64,000 nucleotides of DNA from Sphingomonas arvum (GTDB taxonomy: Bacteria; Pseudomonadota; Alphaproteobacteria; Sphingomonadales; Sphingomonadaceae). The notes under the pieces were generated by a model. The model had not been told where the DNA came from, made no database searches, and was given only the letters and a program-made list of their open reading frames with translations. The stretch lies in the NCBI RefSeq assembly GCF_026013565.1, contig NZ_JAPDOB010000002.1, forward strand, positions 62,001 through 126,000, in the 5' to 3' direction. Of the stretch, positions 9,217 to 17,115 are shown in pieces. Made by a program: the position numbers and the translations under genes. Position 1 is the stretch's first letter, and every line of letters begins with the position of its first letter.

Positions 9217-9227
9217 GAGGAGCCACC

Positions 9228-9878
9228 ATGCCGAGAGTGCTTGTGACCGGGGTCAATCGCGGCCTCGGGTTGGAGTTCGTGCGCCAGTTCGCGGCGGATG
9301 GCTGGGACGTGGTCGGCACGGTGCGGACCGATGCGGGCGAAGCGCGGGAACTGGGCGCGGAGGTTCGCCAGCTCGACATGAGCGACCTGGGCGCGGTCGC
9401 TGCCTTTGACCTCGACGGACCGCTCGACCTGCTCGTCGCGAACGCCGGCACCTATGGTCCGCGCGATGCCACCACCTCGGACGAAGCGCGCGAATGGCTT
9501 GATACATTCGCCGTCAACACGGTTGCGCCATATCTCCTGGCGCAGCGCGTAGCGGAAAACGTGCGGCAGTGCGGCGGCAAGCTCATCGCGGTCAGCACCC
9601 GCATGGGGTCCCTCGAGGACAATAGCGGCGGGGGCTTTCTCGCTTATCGCTCCAGCAAGACGGCATTGAACATGGCCTGGCGGACGCTGGCGCTGGCCAA
9701 CCGCGACGTGGCCTGCGCCGTGCTCCATCCGGGCTGGGTGCAGACCCGCATGGGTGGTGCCAACGCGCCAGTGCAGCCGCGCGAGAGCATCGCGGGCATG
9801 CGGCGGGTGATCGATGGGCTGTCCCTTGAGGACTGGGGCGAGTTCTTCGACTATCGCGGGGAGCGCGTGCCCTGGTGA
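9228..9878 (+). CDS. SDR family oxidoreductase
   Basis: The 216-residue protein is a short-chain dehydrogenase: cofactor motif VTGVNRGLGLEF at residues 5-16, LVANAGTYG, a catalytic Ser in AVSTRMGSL and YRSSK as the Tyr-x-x-x-Lys pair. The AGGAGG ribosome-binding site lies 11 bases after the prs stop, so it is probably read from the prs promoter. The PGWVQTRMGG ending of the core resembles the C-factor-like subgroup. The substrate cannot be inferred. Confidence 0.88.
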   Translation: MPRVLVTGVNRGLGLEFVRQFAADGWDVVGTVRTDAGEARELGAEVRQLDMSDLGAVAAFDLDGPLDLLVANAGTYGPRDATTSDEAREWLDTFAVNTVAPYLLAQRVAENVRQCGGKLIAVSTRMGSLEDNSGGGFLAYRSSKTALNMAWRTLALANRDVACAVLHPGWVQTRMGGANAPVQPRESIAGMRRVIDGLSLEDWGEFFDYRGERVPW

Positions 9879-9879
9879 G

Positions 9880-10305
9880 CTAGGTGGGCGCCTTCACCGG
9901 CGCGCCGATCGACCAGCGATGGCCGAAGGGGTCCTTGAGAACGCCGTAGCGGTCGCCCCAGAACTGGTCCTGCAACGGCATCTCGACCGCCGCGCCGGCG
10001 TCCAGCGCCTGCTTCCACACAGTGTCGGCGTCGGCGACCTGCAGGTGCAGCGTGACACCGTTGTAGGGGCCGACACGGTGATCTGGTCCGACATGTTCCG
10101 GGAACTCGTCATGAAGCATGAGCGAGCCACCGTTGACGATCAGATGCGCGTGCATCAGCCGGCCATCTTCGCTTGGCATGCGTGCCAGCTCCCGCGCGCC
10201 GAATGCGGCCTTGTAGAAGTCCATCGCCTCCGCCGCGCGGCGGTCCGGGATGCTGAGGTGCGGGGTGACGCCATCCGCCGGTCCCTGGTTCTCCGTCCGC
10301 GCCAT
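9880..10305 (-). CDS. VOC family (PhnB/glyoxalase-like) protein
   Basis: The 141-residue protein has the two paired beta-alpha-beta modules of the vicinal oxygen chelate superfamily. PHLSIPDRRAAEAMDFYKAAFGA opens the first, and GVTLHLQVADADTVW through FGHRWSIG ends the second, which is typical of the PhnB-like subgroup. Function within this group is rarely known. ATG 10305 is preceded by AAGGAG. It converges with the SDR gene with one base between the stops, and diverges from rpmI. Confidence 0.83.
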   Translation of the reverse strand: MARTENQGPADGVTPHLSIPDRRAAEAMDFYKAAFGARELARMPSEDGRLMHAHLIVNGGSLMLHDEFPEHVGPDHRVGPYNGVTLHLQVADADTVWKQALDAGAAVEMPLQDQFWGDRYGVLKDPFGHRWSIGAPVKAPT

Positions 10306-10318
10306 CGAGCGACTCTCC

Positions 10319-10347
10319 TTGCCAGAAGCGCACCGTGCCGCTATTGG
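10319..10347 (+). promoter_or_regulatory. Possible promoter for rpmI-rplT
   Basis: TTGCCA at 10319-10324 and TATTGG at 10342-10347 are 17 bases apart, in the only interval (10306-10447) that can hold a promoter for rpmI-rplT. The -10 match is modest, so this is a candidate only. The roughly 90-base leader that would follow could host ribosomal-protein feedback, but no fold is claimed. Confidence 0.3.
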
Positions 10348-10447
10348 CGCGCGCTTTCCAGCCTCATGGAAAAACGAACGGCCCGGCCAGTGAGGGCTGC
10401 CGTGGCAGTTCGAGAAACTCGCGCCCGAGCGGCGCAAAGGAGAGAAA

Positions 10448-10651
10448 ATGCCCAAGCTCAAGACCAAGAGCGGCGTCAAGAAGCGCTTCAAGCTCACGGC
10501 GACTGGCAAGGTGAAGCACGGCGTGGCCGGCAAGCGTCACCGGCTGATCAGCCATAACGCCAAGTACATCCGCCAGAATCGTGGCACCGAGGTTCTCGCC
10601 GACGCCGACACGGCGCGCGTGAAGCTCTGGGCCCCGTACGGCCTGAAGTAA
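10448..10651 (+). CDS. rpmI: Large ribosomal subunit protein bL35
   Basis: The 67-residue basic protein begins [15 protein letters not shown] and contains GKHRLI-like [12 protein letters not shown], both diagnostic for bL35. AAAGGAG lies just before the start. rplT follows 14 bases later. infC, the usual first gene of this operon, is absent from the window, and pheS-pheT, often next to rplT in alphaproteobacteria, are about 48 kb away on the other strand. Confidence 0.98.
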   Translation: MPKLKTKSGVKKRFKLTATGKVKHGVAGKRHRLISHNAKYIRQNRGTEVLADADTARVKLWAPYGLK

Positions 10652-10665
10652 GGAGCGGATAGACA

Positions 10666-11037
10666 ATGGCACGCGTCAAGCGGGGCGTAACCACGCGCTC
10701 CAAGCACAAGCGGATCCTGGATCAGGCGAAGGGCTATTACGGCCGCCGCAAGAACACCATCCGCATCGCCCGCCAGGCAGTTGAGAAGGCTGGGCAGTAC
10801 GCCTACCGCGACCGCAAGGTGAAGAAGCGGAGCTTCCGCGCCTTGTGGATCCAGCGCATCAACGCCGCGGTTCGCGCCGAAGGGCTGACCTATGGCCAGT
10901 TCATGCATGCGCTGAAGCTCACGGGCGTCGACCTGGACCGGAAGGTGCTGGCCGACATGGCGATGCACGAGGGCGCCGCGTTCAGCGCGCTGATCGCGCA
11001 GGCCCGGACGGCTTTGCCGGAGCAGGCGTCCGCCTGA
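10666..11037 (+). CDS. rplT: Large ribosomal subunit protein bL20
   Basis: The 123-residue protein starts [16 protein letters not shown] and carries [15 protein letters not shown] and [11 protein letters not shown], matching bL20 throughout. bL20 is an early 23S rRNA assembly protein and represses its own operon in several bacteria. A strong terminator hairpin follows the stop within 30 bases, so the transcript of rpmI-rplT ends here. Confidence 0.98.
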   Translation: MARVKRGVTTRSKHKRILDQAKGYYGRRKNTIRIARQAVEKAGQYAYRDRKVKKRSFRALWIQRINAAVRAEGLTYGQFMHALKLTGVDLDRKVLADMAMHEGAAFSALIAQARTALPEQASA

Positions 11038-11065
11038 GGTCGAAGGCACGACCGAACAGACAAAG

Positions 11066-11099
11066 AAGGGCGCTCCGGGAGACCGGGGCGCCCTTTGTT
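11066..11099 (+). terminator. Rho-independent terminator after rplT
   Basis: AAGGGCGCTCCGG (11066-11078) pairs with CCGGGGCGCCCTT (11083-11095) around a GAGA loop, giving a 13-bp stem with one G-U pair, followed by TTTGTTGT. It is the clearest intrinsic terminator in the window and separates rplT from the convergent fimbrial chaperone gene. Confidence 0.9.
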
Positions 11100-11108
11100 G
11101 TGAGAGGC

Positions 11109-11795
11109 CTAGAAGGACTGGCGGTTGCTGCCCGCTGGGCTGACCACCGCATAGTCGACGCTGGCGCCGGCGGGCACGTCGACCCGCCACTCGGCCCCGG
11201 CATAGAGCCGCTTGGCCGGCAGTTCCTTGCAGTCCGCCTTGCCGCGGCAAGCCTTGCCGGCGGCCAGCTCGACGCTGGTGCCGCCGTCGTTGCGGATCAC
11301 CAGCTGGCTGCCCTCACGGTGGCCGCTCAGGTGCCCGGGAGCGTTGCCCGGCCGGACCAGCACCAGCACGTCGTAGCCGATCAGCAATTTGAGCCCGGTG
11401 ACGTTGGTCTCGATCGAACCCACCGTCGGCTTCACCGTCACCCGGTACACCCGCTCCCGCGCGGGGACGCCGCCGATGGGCGAGATGCGCAGCAGCTTGC
11501 GCTGGCCCGGCTCCAGGATCAACCGCGCCGGGGTGACCAGCAGCCCCAGCTTCTCGGGATCGCGCTCCGCCACGCGGCGCTCGGCGGCGGTGCCCGGCCC
11601 GATCACCTCGGCCGGCTCCACCACGACATAAGCGCGCTCCTTGTCGTTGTTCCAGATTTCGATGTCGCCACGCGCCGCCTTGCCCGGCGCAATGTCGACG
11701 ACCAGTTGGCTGAGCACGATCTCCGCGGTGGCGGCCTGGGGCGCCAGCAACAGGGCCGCGGTGAGAAGCGAGGGACGAAGCATAGCCTTGATCAT
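11109..11795 (-). CDS. Periplasmic pilus assembly chaperone (PapD-like)
   Basis: The 228-residue protein has a signal peptide (MIKAMLRPSLLTAALLLAPQAATA) and the immunoglobulin-like chaperone pattern: LSQLVVDIAPGKAARGDIEIWN, LLVTPARLILEPGQRKLLRI and RVYRVTVKP. PapD-type chaperones donate a strand to pilus subunits and deliver them to the usher. ATG 11795 overlaps the usher stop (ATGA). It is the last gene of the cluster, after the usher, whereas archaic csu-type clusters usually place the chaperone before the usher. Confidence 0.85.
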   Translation of the reverse strand: MIKAMLRPSLLTAALLLAPQAATAEIVLSQLVVDIAPGKAARGDIEIWNNDKERAYVVVEPAEVIGPGTAAERRVAERDPEKLGLLVTPARLILEPGQRKLLRISPIGGVPARERVYRVTVKPTVGSIETNVTGLKLLIGYDVLVLVRPGNAPGHLSGHREGSQLVIRNDGGTSVELAAGKACRGKADCKELPAKRLYAGAEWRVDVPAGASVDYAVVSPAGSNRQSF

Positions 11796-14281
11796 GAGCA
11801 GGTTACCGTTCCAAGCGAAAGATAGTCCTTGTCGGCGCCGCCGGCGGGCAGCGGGACCGAGCAGCGGCGGCCGTCCGGCCGGGTAAACGCGAGCGTCCGG
11901 GGGGCCTGCCGGTCGAACTGGAACCAGCCGTCCGCGCCGCTGACGTCCTCGGACGTGCCCCCATCGAGCCGGGCGTTGCCAAGCGGCTGCCCGCTGGCAT
12001 CGACCAGGCGGCCAAACAGAGTGAGCAGCTTCTGCGCATCCCACACTGCATGTTCGACGTTGCCGGGATAGAGGGTGACCTTGCGGGGTGCGGGGTCGAA
12101 GTCGATCGCACCGCTGTCGAGCGGACGCAGCTGGATCTGGTAGGTGCGGTACGGCGATAGGTAGAGCGGCAGGCTCCCACCGCTGCGCAGCCGTCCACGG
12201 GGCACCCCGTCCACCAACAGCTCGAACGCGCCGGCGCGACCGCGGACTGTCGCCACCAGTGCGCTTTCGGCCAGCTCCTTGCCACCCAGCGAGAGGGCTC
12301 CGCCGGTGACCGCGCCCCCCGACTGCAGGCTGAGCGCGTAGCCGGTTTTACCGCCGAGCCGCCGGCTGAGGTCGGCGCGGGCGGTGCCCAAGCGACTTTG
12401 GAGCATGGCACTGCCGGTGACACTGGTGCCGGACGATTCGCGGTTGAGACCGGCGCCGAGGGAGAGGCGGCTGTCCTCCCATGGCTGCGTGTCCCATTGG
12501 ACGCCCGTGTTGCCGATCGAGCGCCGCTGGGCCGAGCTCCCCCGCCTCCCAAGGGAGGTTCCGCCGCTGCTGATCGTCGACAGGCCGCCGCGCATCATCA
12601 GCAAGCGCGCGCCGACGAAGCCCGATAGCCCGCCGCCGGTCTTCTGCGCGTCGGCCAGCACCGTGAACTGCAGGCCGGGCAGCTGCACCAGCCGCCAGGC
12701 GACGTTGGGCCCGACGCTGAAGTCGCGGGCCGGGCCGTTGCCGCCGCGGAAATAGCCGCTGACCTGCAAGTCCAGCCGGCCGAGCTGCATACCCAGGTTG
12801 CCGGTCAGCTGCGTGTAGCTTCCGACCAGCGGCTTGCTGCGGACCAGGGCGCCGCCGAAGCTCTCCCCGCTTGCGGTCTCGGGCAACAGCGGCTGGCCCG
12901 ACCGGCTGTTGACCCGGCGGAGGTCGAAGGTGAACTGGAGCTGGCCCGCCTCGGCCGATCCCAGCTGGAGCAGAGCCCCGCTGTCGCCATCCGTGCTGCG
13001 CAGGGCGGCGGCGCGCAGGCGGGCAAAGCGGGTGACCAGGAACAGGCCGGCCTGGCCGAGCGCCTTGGCCTGGGTGCCTGTGACGCTGCCCTCCACGCCT
13101 AGCGCCTGGGCGAGGCGGACGTTGGCGCCGGCCGCATAGTAGAAGCGGCGATCGAGGCTGATCGGGCGGCCCTTGCGGCTGTCAGCCAGCAAGCCGGCGA
13201 CCAGGTGGAATAAGGGCCGGCCGAGCGGCGCCATCTCGGCGCTGCGGACGAAGAAGCGGCGTTCTTCGCGGACCGGGCCGCCGCCTTCCTGGATGCGCAG
13301 CACCAGATTGTACGAACCGCTGGGCAGGACGGAGGTGTCGAGCAGCGTGTTGCCGGCCTCGTAATAGCGAGCATCGACCAGTCGGCCGTCAACCAGCATC
13401 TCGACGCGCGCGGGCTGGCGCAGGAACAGGGTCAGCGGCGTGCCCTGCAGCCGTTCGCGGTCGGCGCGGGTGTCGAGCTGGGTCTCGAACCCCAGCCCGA
13501 GCACGCGCCGTTCCCCGGTGAAGTCGTTGCCGGGCGCCCAGAACAGGCCGCCGGAGAACCGCTGGTCGGGGCGGTCGAACTCGGCCACCAGGTCGTCGAC
13601 CAGCAGGCCGAAGCCGGACGCCAGCGCCACGTTGCTGCGCACCCGGCCGGCGCCCCAGCCGAGCACGTTGCGGGACTGGAGATGGTAGAGCGGCCGCTCG
13701 TCGGTACGGCCTGACATGGTGAGGCCGAGCGCGCTGGCGAGCGACGGGCCGCTGGTGGGTGCGGGGAGGAAGCCGCTGGCGCCGATCGCCACCGCCTTCA
13801 GTAGCCGGGCGCCGACAAACAGGTCGATGCGCAGCTGGCCCTCGTCGGCGATGATCGCGGCGGTGTCCGTGTTGATCGCGCCGCACGCGGTGCTGTTGAG
13901 CTTGCCGCAGACCAGTTCGGCGTTGGCGTCCAGCGGTCTGGCCAACGCCGCGATCAGCGCGGCCGGGTCGGCGAGGTTGGGAACCAGCGCCGCGGCCGCG
14001 GCGGGGTCACGGAAACGGATGGTGCCATGATCGCTGACGACGTTGACCTCGCCCAGCCGCTGGCCGCCGAGGTGCAGGTCCATGACGAGTTCGTGCGGGC
14101 CGTCCAGGGCGGCGAAGTCGGCGGGAGCCGTAATCCGCACTTCAAAGCTGGTGCTGTTGCTGGACGACGCGTTGGTCGCCGTGGTCGCCGTGGTCGCCGC
14201 CAACGCTGGGGTGGGCAGCGCCACGAGGGCACTGCCGCCGAGCAGCAGGGTGCGGAAGCCGGGACGACGCCGCGGCGTCAT
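11792..14281 (-). CDS. Outer-membrane usher for fimbria assembly
   Basis: The 829-residue protein has a signal peptide ending ALA near residue 28 and a low-complexity Thr/Ser/Asn linker. It continues as a FimD/PapC-type usher: a Cys pair in LVCGKLNSTAC, then a long barrel region with alternating hydrophobic strands, FFVRSAEMAPLGRP, and a C-terminal plug/CTD-like segment near GRLVDASGQPLGNARL. It would form the pore through which SCPU subunits are polymerised. The start ATG overlaps the upstream subunit stop. The frame continues upstream to 14488 but that part is the subunit gene read out of frame. Confidence 0.85.
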   Translation of the reverse strand: MTPRRRPGFRTLLLGGSALVALPTPALAATTATTATNASSSNSTSFEVRITAPADFAALDGPHELVMDLHLGGQRLGEVNVVSDHGTIRFRDPAAAAALVPNLADPAALIAALARPLDANAELVCGKLNSTACGAINTDTAAIIADEGQLRIDLFVGARLLKAVAIGASGFLPAPTSGPSLASALGLTMSGRTDERPLYHLQSRNVLGWGAGRVRSNVALASGFGLLVDDLVAEFDRPDQRFSGGLFWAPGNDFTGERRVLGLGFETQLDTRADRERLQGTPLTLFLRQPARVEMLVDGRLVDARYYEAGNTLLDTSVLPSGSYNLVLRIQEGGGPVREERRFFVRSAEMAPLGRPLFHLVAGLLADSRKGRPISLDRRFYYAAGANVRLAQALGVEGSVTGTQAKALGQAGLFLVTRFARLRAAALRSTDGDSGALLQLGSAEAGQLQFTFDLRRVNSRSGQPLLPETASGESFGGALVRSKPLVGSYTQLTGNLGMQLGRLDLQVSGYFRGGNGPARDFSVGPNVAWRLVQLPGLQFTVLADAQKTGGGLSGFVGARLLMMRGGLSTISSGGTSLGRRGSSAQRRSIGNTGVQWDTQPWEDSRLSLGAGLNRESSGTSVTGSAMLQSRLGTARADLSRRLGGKTGYALSLQSGGAVTGGALSLGGKELAESALVATVRGRAGAFELLVDGVPRGRLRSGGSLPLYLSPYRTYQIQLRPLDSGAIDFDPAPRKVTLYPGNVEHAVWDAQKLLTLFGRLVDASGQPLGNARLDGGTSEDVSGADGWFQFDRQAPRTLAFTRPDGRRCSVPLPAGGADKDYLSLGTVTCS

Positions 14282-14808
14282 TCGGCGCTCACGATCACGG
14301 TCAGGGTGCCGGTGTAGGTGCCGCTCAGCGCGGCCTGCAGCGAGGTTGCGCGAAGCATGACGATCAGGCTGGCCGAGGCAAGCGGTCCGCTGCTGCAGTT
14401 GGCCTGGGTCGCGTTGGTGGTAAGGCCGCTCAGCGTGACGTTGGGCTGGAGAATGGTCCCGGTGGTCCGGCCGGGCAGTGCGGCCCATTGGACCTCATAG
14501 CCGAGCGTGGAGCCGGCGCCCGTGAGTGTGAAAGCGCCGCCCGCCCCGCTGCCGGACGCGCGGACGTTGTAGCCTGGGGTCGCCTTGGCGCTGTAGACGC
14601 AGATGTCGCGCGCCATCGACTGGTTGGCCGACAGGTTGGTGATCAGGCCGAAGTTATAATCAACGAGATTGCCGATCTTGATGAACTTCTCCTGCGCCGC
14701 GGCCGGGGCCGGAGTCAGGCCGGCAGCGGCGAGGGCAAGGAGAAGGCGGGGCAGCCGGGAGCCGCCCCGCCTCTGCCGGTTCCGCACTGGCGATCGTTCA
14801 AGCGCCAT
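14278..14808 (-). CDS. SCPU-domain fimbrial subunit, second
   Basis: The 176-residue secreted protein has a long N-region and a hydrophobic core ending in PAPAAAQ. The spore-coat-U-type domain follows: DICVYSAKATPGYNVRASGSGAGGAFTL, CSSGPLASASLIVML and the final strand TYTGTLTVIVSAE. The Cys pair (DICV and NCSS) should form the domain disulfide. It lies between the first subunit and the usher. The N-terminal part after the signal differs from its paralogue, so it may be a minor or tip subunit. Confidence 0.8.
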   Translation of the reverse strand: MALERSPVRNRQRRGGSRLPRLLLALAAAGLTPAPAAAQEKFIKIGNLVDYNFGLITNLSANQSMARDICVYSAKATPGYNVRASGSGAGGAFTLTGAGSTLGYEVQWAALPGRTTGTILQPNVTLSGLTTNATQANCSSGPLASASLIVMLRATSLQAALSGTYTGTLTVIVSAE

Positions 14809-14825
14809 TTACGGAACCCGTCCGA

Positions 14826-15380
14826 TCACTCGGGCGCGACAACAAGCGTGAGCGTGCCCGTGTAGGTCGCACCCGCCTGCATGTTCTGCAGGTTGGTGGT
14901 GTCCATGCGCACGATCAGGCTGGCGCTCTTGATCGGGCCCGACGAGCAGGTCGGAGCCGTGGCGAGCGAGGCCTGGCCCGCCAGCGTGCTGCCGTTGGTC
15001 AGCGCGGTGCCCGCATTCGCGCCCGCCGCCTGGTTCCATTCGACGCTGTAGTCGACGTCGGTCAGGCCGCTGCTGGCGAGCTTGAACGCGCCGCCGGTGC
15101 CGCTGCCGCTGGCCGTGATCTTGTACTTGCGGCCGGCGGTGTTGCTCCACACGCAGACGTCCTGATTGTCGGCAATGGCCGCGCCGGGATCGACCGCGGA
15201 GAAGGTGACGTTGCGCAGGCCGCTGATCTGGACCCGGCCAGCGACGGAGGCGTTGATCGCGACCGAGCCGGTCGAGGTAGTGCCGAGCGAACCATCGGTG
15301 GCCGCATTGGCGGTGCCGGCGGCGGCGGTGGCGAGCAGAAGTGCGACCGGCAAGCGCCGGACGAGGCGATTAGAGAACAT
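14826..15380 (-). CDS. SCPU-domain fimbrial subunit, first
   Basis: The 184-residue protein has a signal peptide ending GTANA. Its SCPU domain runs DGSLGTTSTGSVAIN, DVCVWSNTAGRKYKITASG, TCSSGPIKSASLIVRMD and TYTGTLTLVVAPE. It is the first gene of the unit and probably the major pilin of an archaic-type chaperone-usher fimbria. GGGGGA lies 7 bases before ATG 15380; an in-frame codon at 15398 is less likely. The C-terminal half is closely related to the next gene, indicating duplication. Confidence 0.84.
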   Translation of the reverse strand: MFSNRLVRRLPVALLLATAAAGTANAATDGSLGTTSTGSVAINASVAGRVQISGLRNVTFSAVDPGAAIADNQDVCVWSNTAGRKYKITASGSGTGGAFKLASSGLTDVDYSVEWNQAAGANAGTALTNGSTLAGQASLATAPTCSSGPIKSASLIVRMDTTNLQNMQAGATYTGTLTLVVAPE

Positions 15381-15643
15381 GTATTCCCCCAGAACCATTG
15401 GAAGGGATCGCCCGGAATGGATGATCCTGGTCCATTTTGACCCGATCAGCGGTTAAATTAGTCTCAATCACGCTCCTTATCGTTGCCAGGCCGCTGAAAA
15501 GGCTGGCTTCCGGCTTCGCCAAAGAAGGTCGTTCACCTTCCGCAGGCAGCCGAATCGATGGGCAAGCGTTACAAGAATAATGGTTAGCGACGCGTAAACC
15601 CTGCTGCTCTTCTATGATGGGCGGGGGGCTGCTGGAGGTGCAC
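15381..15643. other. Intergenic region between the fimbrial operon and the divergent mini-SCPU gene
   Basis: These 263 bases must hold the promoters of both divergent units. The middle (about 15450-15600) is clearly AT-richer than the flanks, with TTAAATTAG and AAGAATAATGG. TATGAT at 15613-15618 could be a -10 for the plus-strand gene, but no matching -35 is evident. No gene or strong hairpin is seen. Confidence 0.4.
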
Positions 15644-15973
15644 ATGATGCGCAGCGCGGCTCGGGCGGCAATGGCCGCCATGGTGCTGATGACGAACGGA
15701 ACGGCGCTGGCCGCCGATGGGCGACTTGGCCCGACATCGAGCACGTCCCTTTCCATCCGGGTCAGCGTGGCGCCGCGGGCGTGGCAGGCGAACAGCGACA
15801 CGCTGTGCGTCGCCGGGCCGCCGGCCGGCTTCTCTCTCCGCCCTGACCAAGGATCGGCGCCGCTGCGCTGGCGTGTGGATGAGCGCGGCGCCTGCGCCGC
15901 TCGCGCCACGCAGCTACGTCTGGACGACGCCTCGACAGGCGTTTCGACGATCTTGCTGGTGGTACCCGAATAG
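15644..15973 (+). CDS. Miniature SCPU-like secreted protein
   Basis: The 109-residue protein has a signal peptide (ARAAMAAMVLMTNGTALA) and then follows the first SCPU subunit in compressed form. DGRLGPTSSTSLSIRVSVA parallels DGSLGTTSTGSVAINASVA, LCVAG parallels VCVWS, LRWRV parallels YSVEW, ACAARATQLRLD parallels TCSSGPIKSASLIVRMD, and STILLVVPE parallels GTLTLVVAPE. Both cysteines are kept while about 60 residues of loops are missing. GGAGG lies 6 bases before ATG 15644. It is divergent from the fimbrial operon; it may be a subunit variant, a terminator of polymerisation, or a decaying copy. Confidence 0.65.
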   Translation: MMRSAARAAMAAMVLMTNGTALAADGRLGPTSSTSLSIRVSVAPRAWQANSDTLCVAGPPAGFSLRPDQGSAPLRWRVDERGACAARATQLRLDDASTGVSTILLVVPE

Positions 15974-15980
15974 GGACCGC

Positions 15981-16055
15981 TGGAGCGGGCGAAGGGATTC
16001 GAACCCTCGACCCCAACCTTGGCAAGGTTGTGCTCTACCCCTGAGCTACGCCCGC
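15981..16055 (-). tRNA. tRNA-Gly (GCC)
   Basis: The minus strand reads GCGGGCGTAGCTCAGGGGTA and onward, with a 7-bp acceptor stem closed by CGCCCGC. The anticodon arm is CCTTGCCAAGG with GCC, the T arm contains GGGTTCGAATCCC, and CCA is encoded. The cloverleaf is complete. Its 3' end is 7 bases from the stop of the convergent mini-SCPU gene. Confidence 0.96.
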
Positions 16056-16206
16056 TCTGGCGTCAGGCCGGAGATACCGGCCGGGTGAGGCGGCGCAGCT
16101 AGCAGGGGTGCGTGGGGCACGCAACCCCTTCTCCGCCCAACCTTGCGGCTCGCCTCCCCGGCGCTCATATGCGCCCTGTCTTATTCACGGCAGGACAGGT
16201 TTTCAC

Positions 16207-17115
16207 GTGGCCACACTGGGTCTCAGCCCCGACGAGCGCGAAGCGATCGCCAAGTTCCAGAGCGAGGTGCTGCAGCCCTCCATGACGTCGCTCGTGATCC
16301 TGGATTTCTGGGCGGAATGGTGCGGCCCATGCAAGCAGCTCGGCCCAGTGCTGGAAAAGGTTGCGGCCGACTATGCGAGCAAGGGCGTCAAGCTGGTCAA
16401 GGTGGACGTCGATAACGACAAGGTGATTGCCGCCCAGTTCCAGATCCGGTCCATCCCGACGGTTTACGCCTTCTTCGGCGGGCAGCCGGTGGCCGACCTC
16501 ACGCCCTATCGCAGCGAGGGGCAGCTGAAGCGCGTGCTGGACCAGCTGATCGGCCAATTGGGCGTCAGCGGCGAGGAGCAGGCGCTAGAGGCGGAGATCG
16601 ACCCGCTGATCGCCATGGGCGAGGAGGTGCTGGAGGGCGGCGATGCGCCCCGCGCCGAGAACATCTTCCGCCAGATCGCCGAGATGGCGCCTGAGCATCC
16701 GGAGGTGGTCGGCGGCCTAGCACGCGCGCTGCTGGCGCAAGGCCGGGCCGACGAAGCCGCAGCGCTGCTCGACGGGGCGTCCGCCGAGGGGGCGAAGGAC
16801 CCGGCGATCGCCCGGGCACGGGCGGCGCTGGCGCTCGCCGGCGCGGCACCGGCCGGAGAAACTGCGGAGCTCGAACAGCGGATCGCCGCCAATCCGGACG
16901 ACCATGAGGCCCGCTATGAGCTCGCCGGCGCGAAAATGGCGTCCGGCGACCGAGACGGCGGCGCCGATGCGCTGCTGGAGATCATTCGGCGGGACCGCGA
17001 ATGGAACGATGGTGCCGCCCGGACCCGTTTCCTGCAGCTGCTCGAGGCCAGCGGGCTGGAGGATCCGTGGGCGCGTAACCAGCGCCGGCGCTTGTCAGCG
17101 TTGCTGTTCACATGA
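16207..17115 (+). CDS. Thioredoxin-domain protein with TPR-like C-terminus (YbbN/CnoX family)
   Basis: The 302-residue protein starts with a thioredoxin fold holding the active-site WCGPC near residue 40 and the cis-Pro segment IRSIPTVYAF. The rest is a helical tail with tetratricopeptide-like repeats (EVLEGGDAPRAENIFRQI and later Ala-rich pairs). Family members act as a chaperone for chlorinated or unfolded proteins; here the intact CGPC suggests true redox activity. GTG 16207 is the first plausible start in the family frame; the upstream extension reads through tRNA-Gly-flanking DNA. Confidence 0.88.
   Translation: MATLGLSPDEREAIAKFQSEVLQPSMTSLVILDFWAEWCGPCKQLGPVLEKVAADYASKGVKLVKVDVDNDKVIAAQFQIRSIPTVYAFFGGQPVADLTPYRSEGQLKRVLDQLIGQLGVSGEEQALEAEIDPLIAMGEEVLEGGDAPRAENIFRQIAEMAPEHPEVVGGLARALLAQGRADEAAALLDGASAEGAKDPAIARARAALALAGAAPAGETAELEQRIAANPDDHEARYELAGAKMASGDRDGGADALLEIIRRDREWNDGAARTRFLQLLEASGLEDPWARNQRRRLSALLFT

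Noticed and set aside
14282-14488. N-terminal extension of the usher from an upstream start
   Set aside because: The extra 69 residues are the second subunit gene read out of frame; the signal peptide begins at 14281.
16195-16215. Third parS at the CACGTG before the thioredoxin-TPR gene
   Set aside because: Only the central CACGTG matches; most flanking positions differ from TGTTNCACGTGNAACA.
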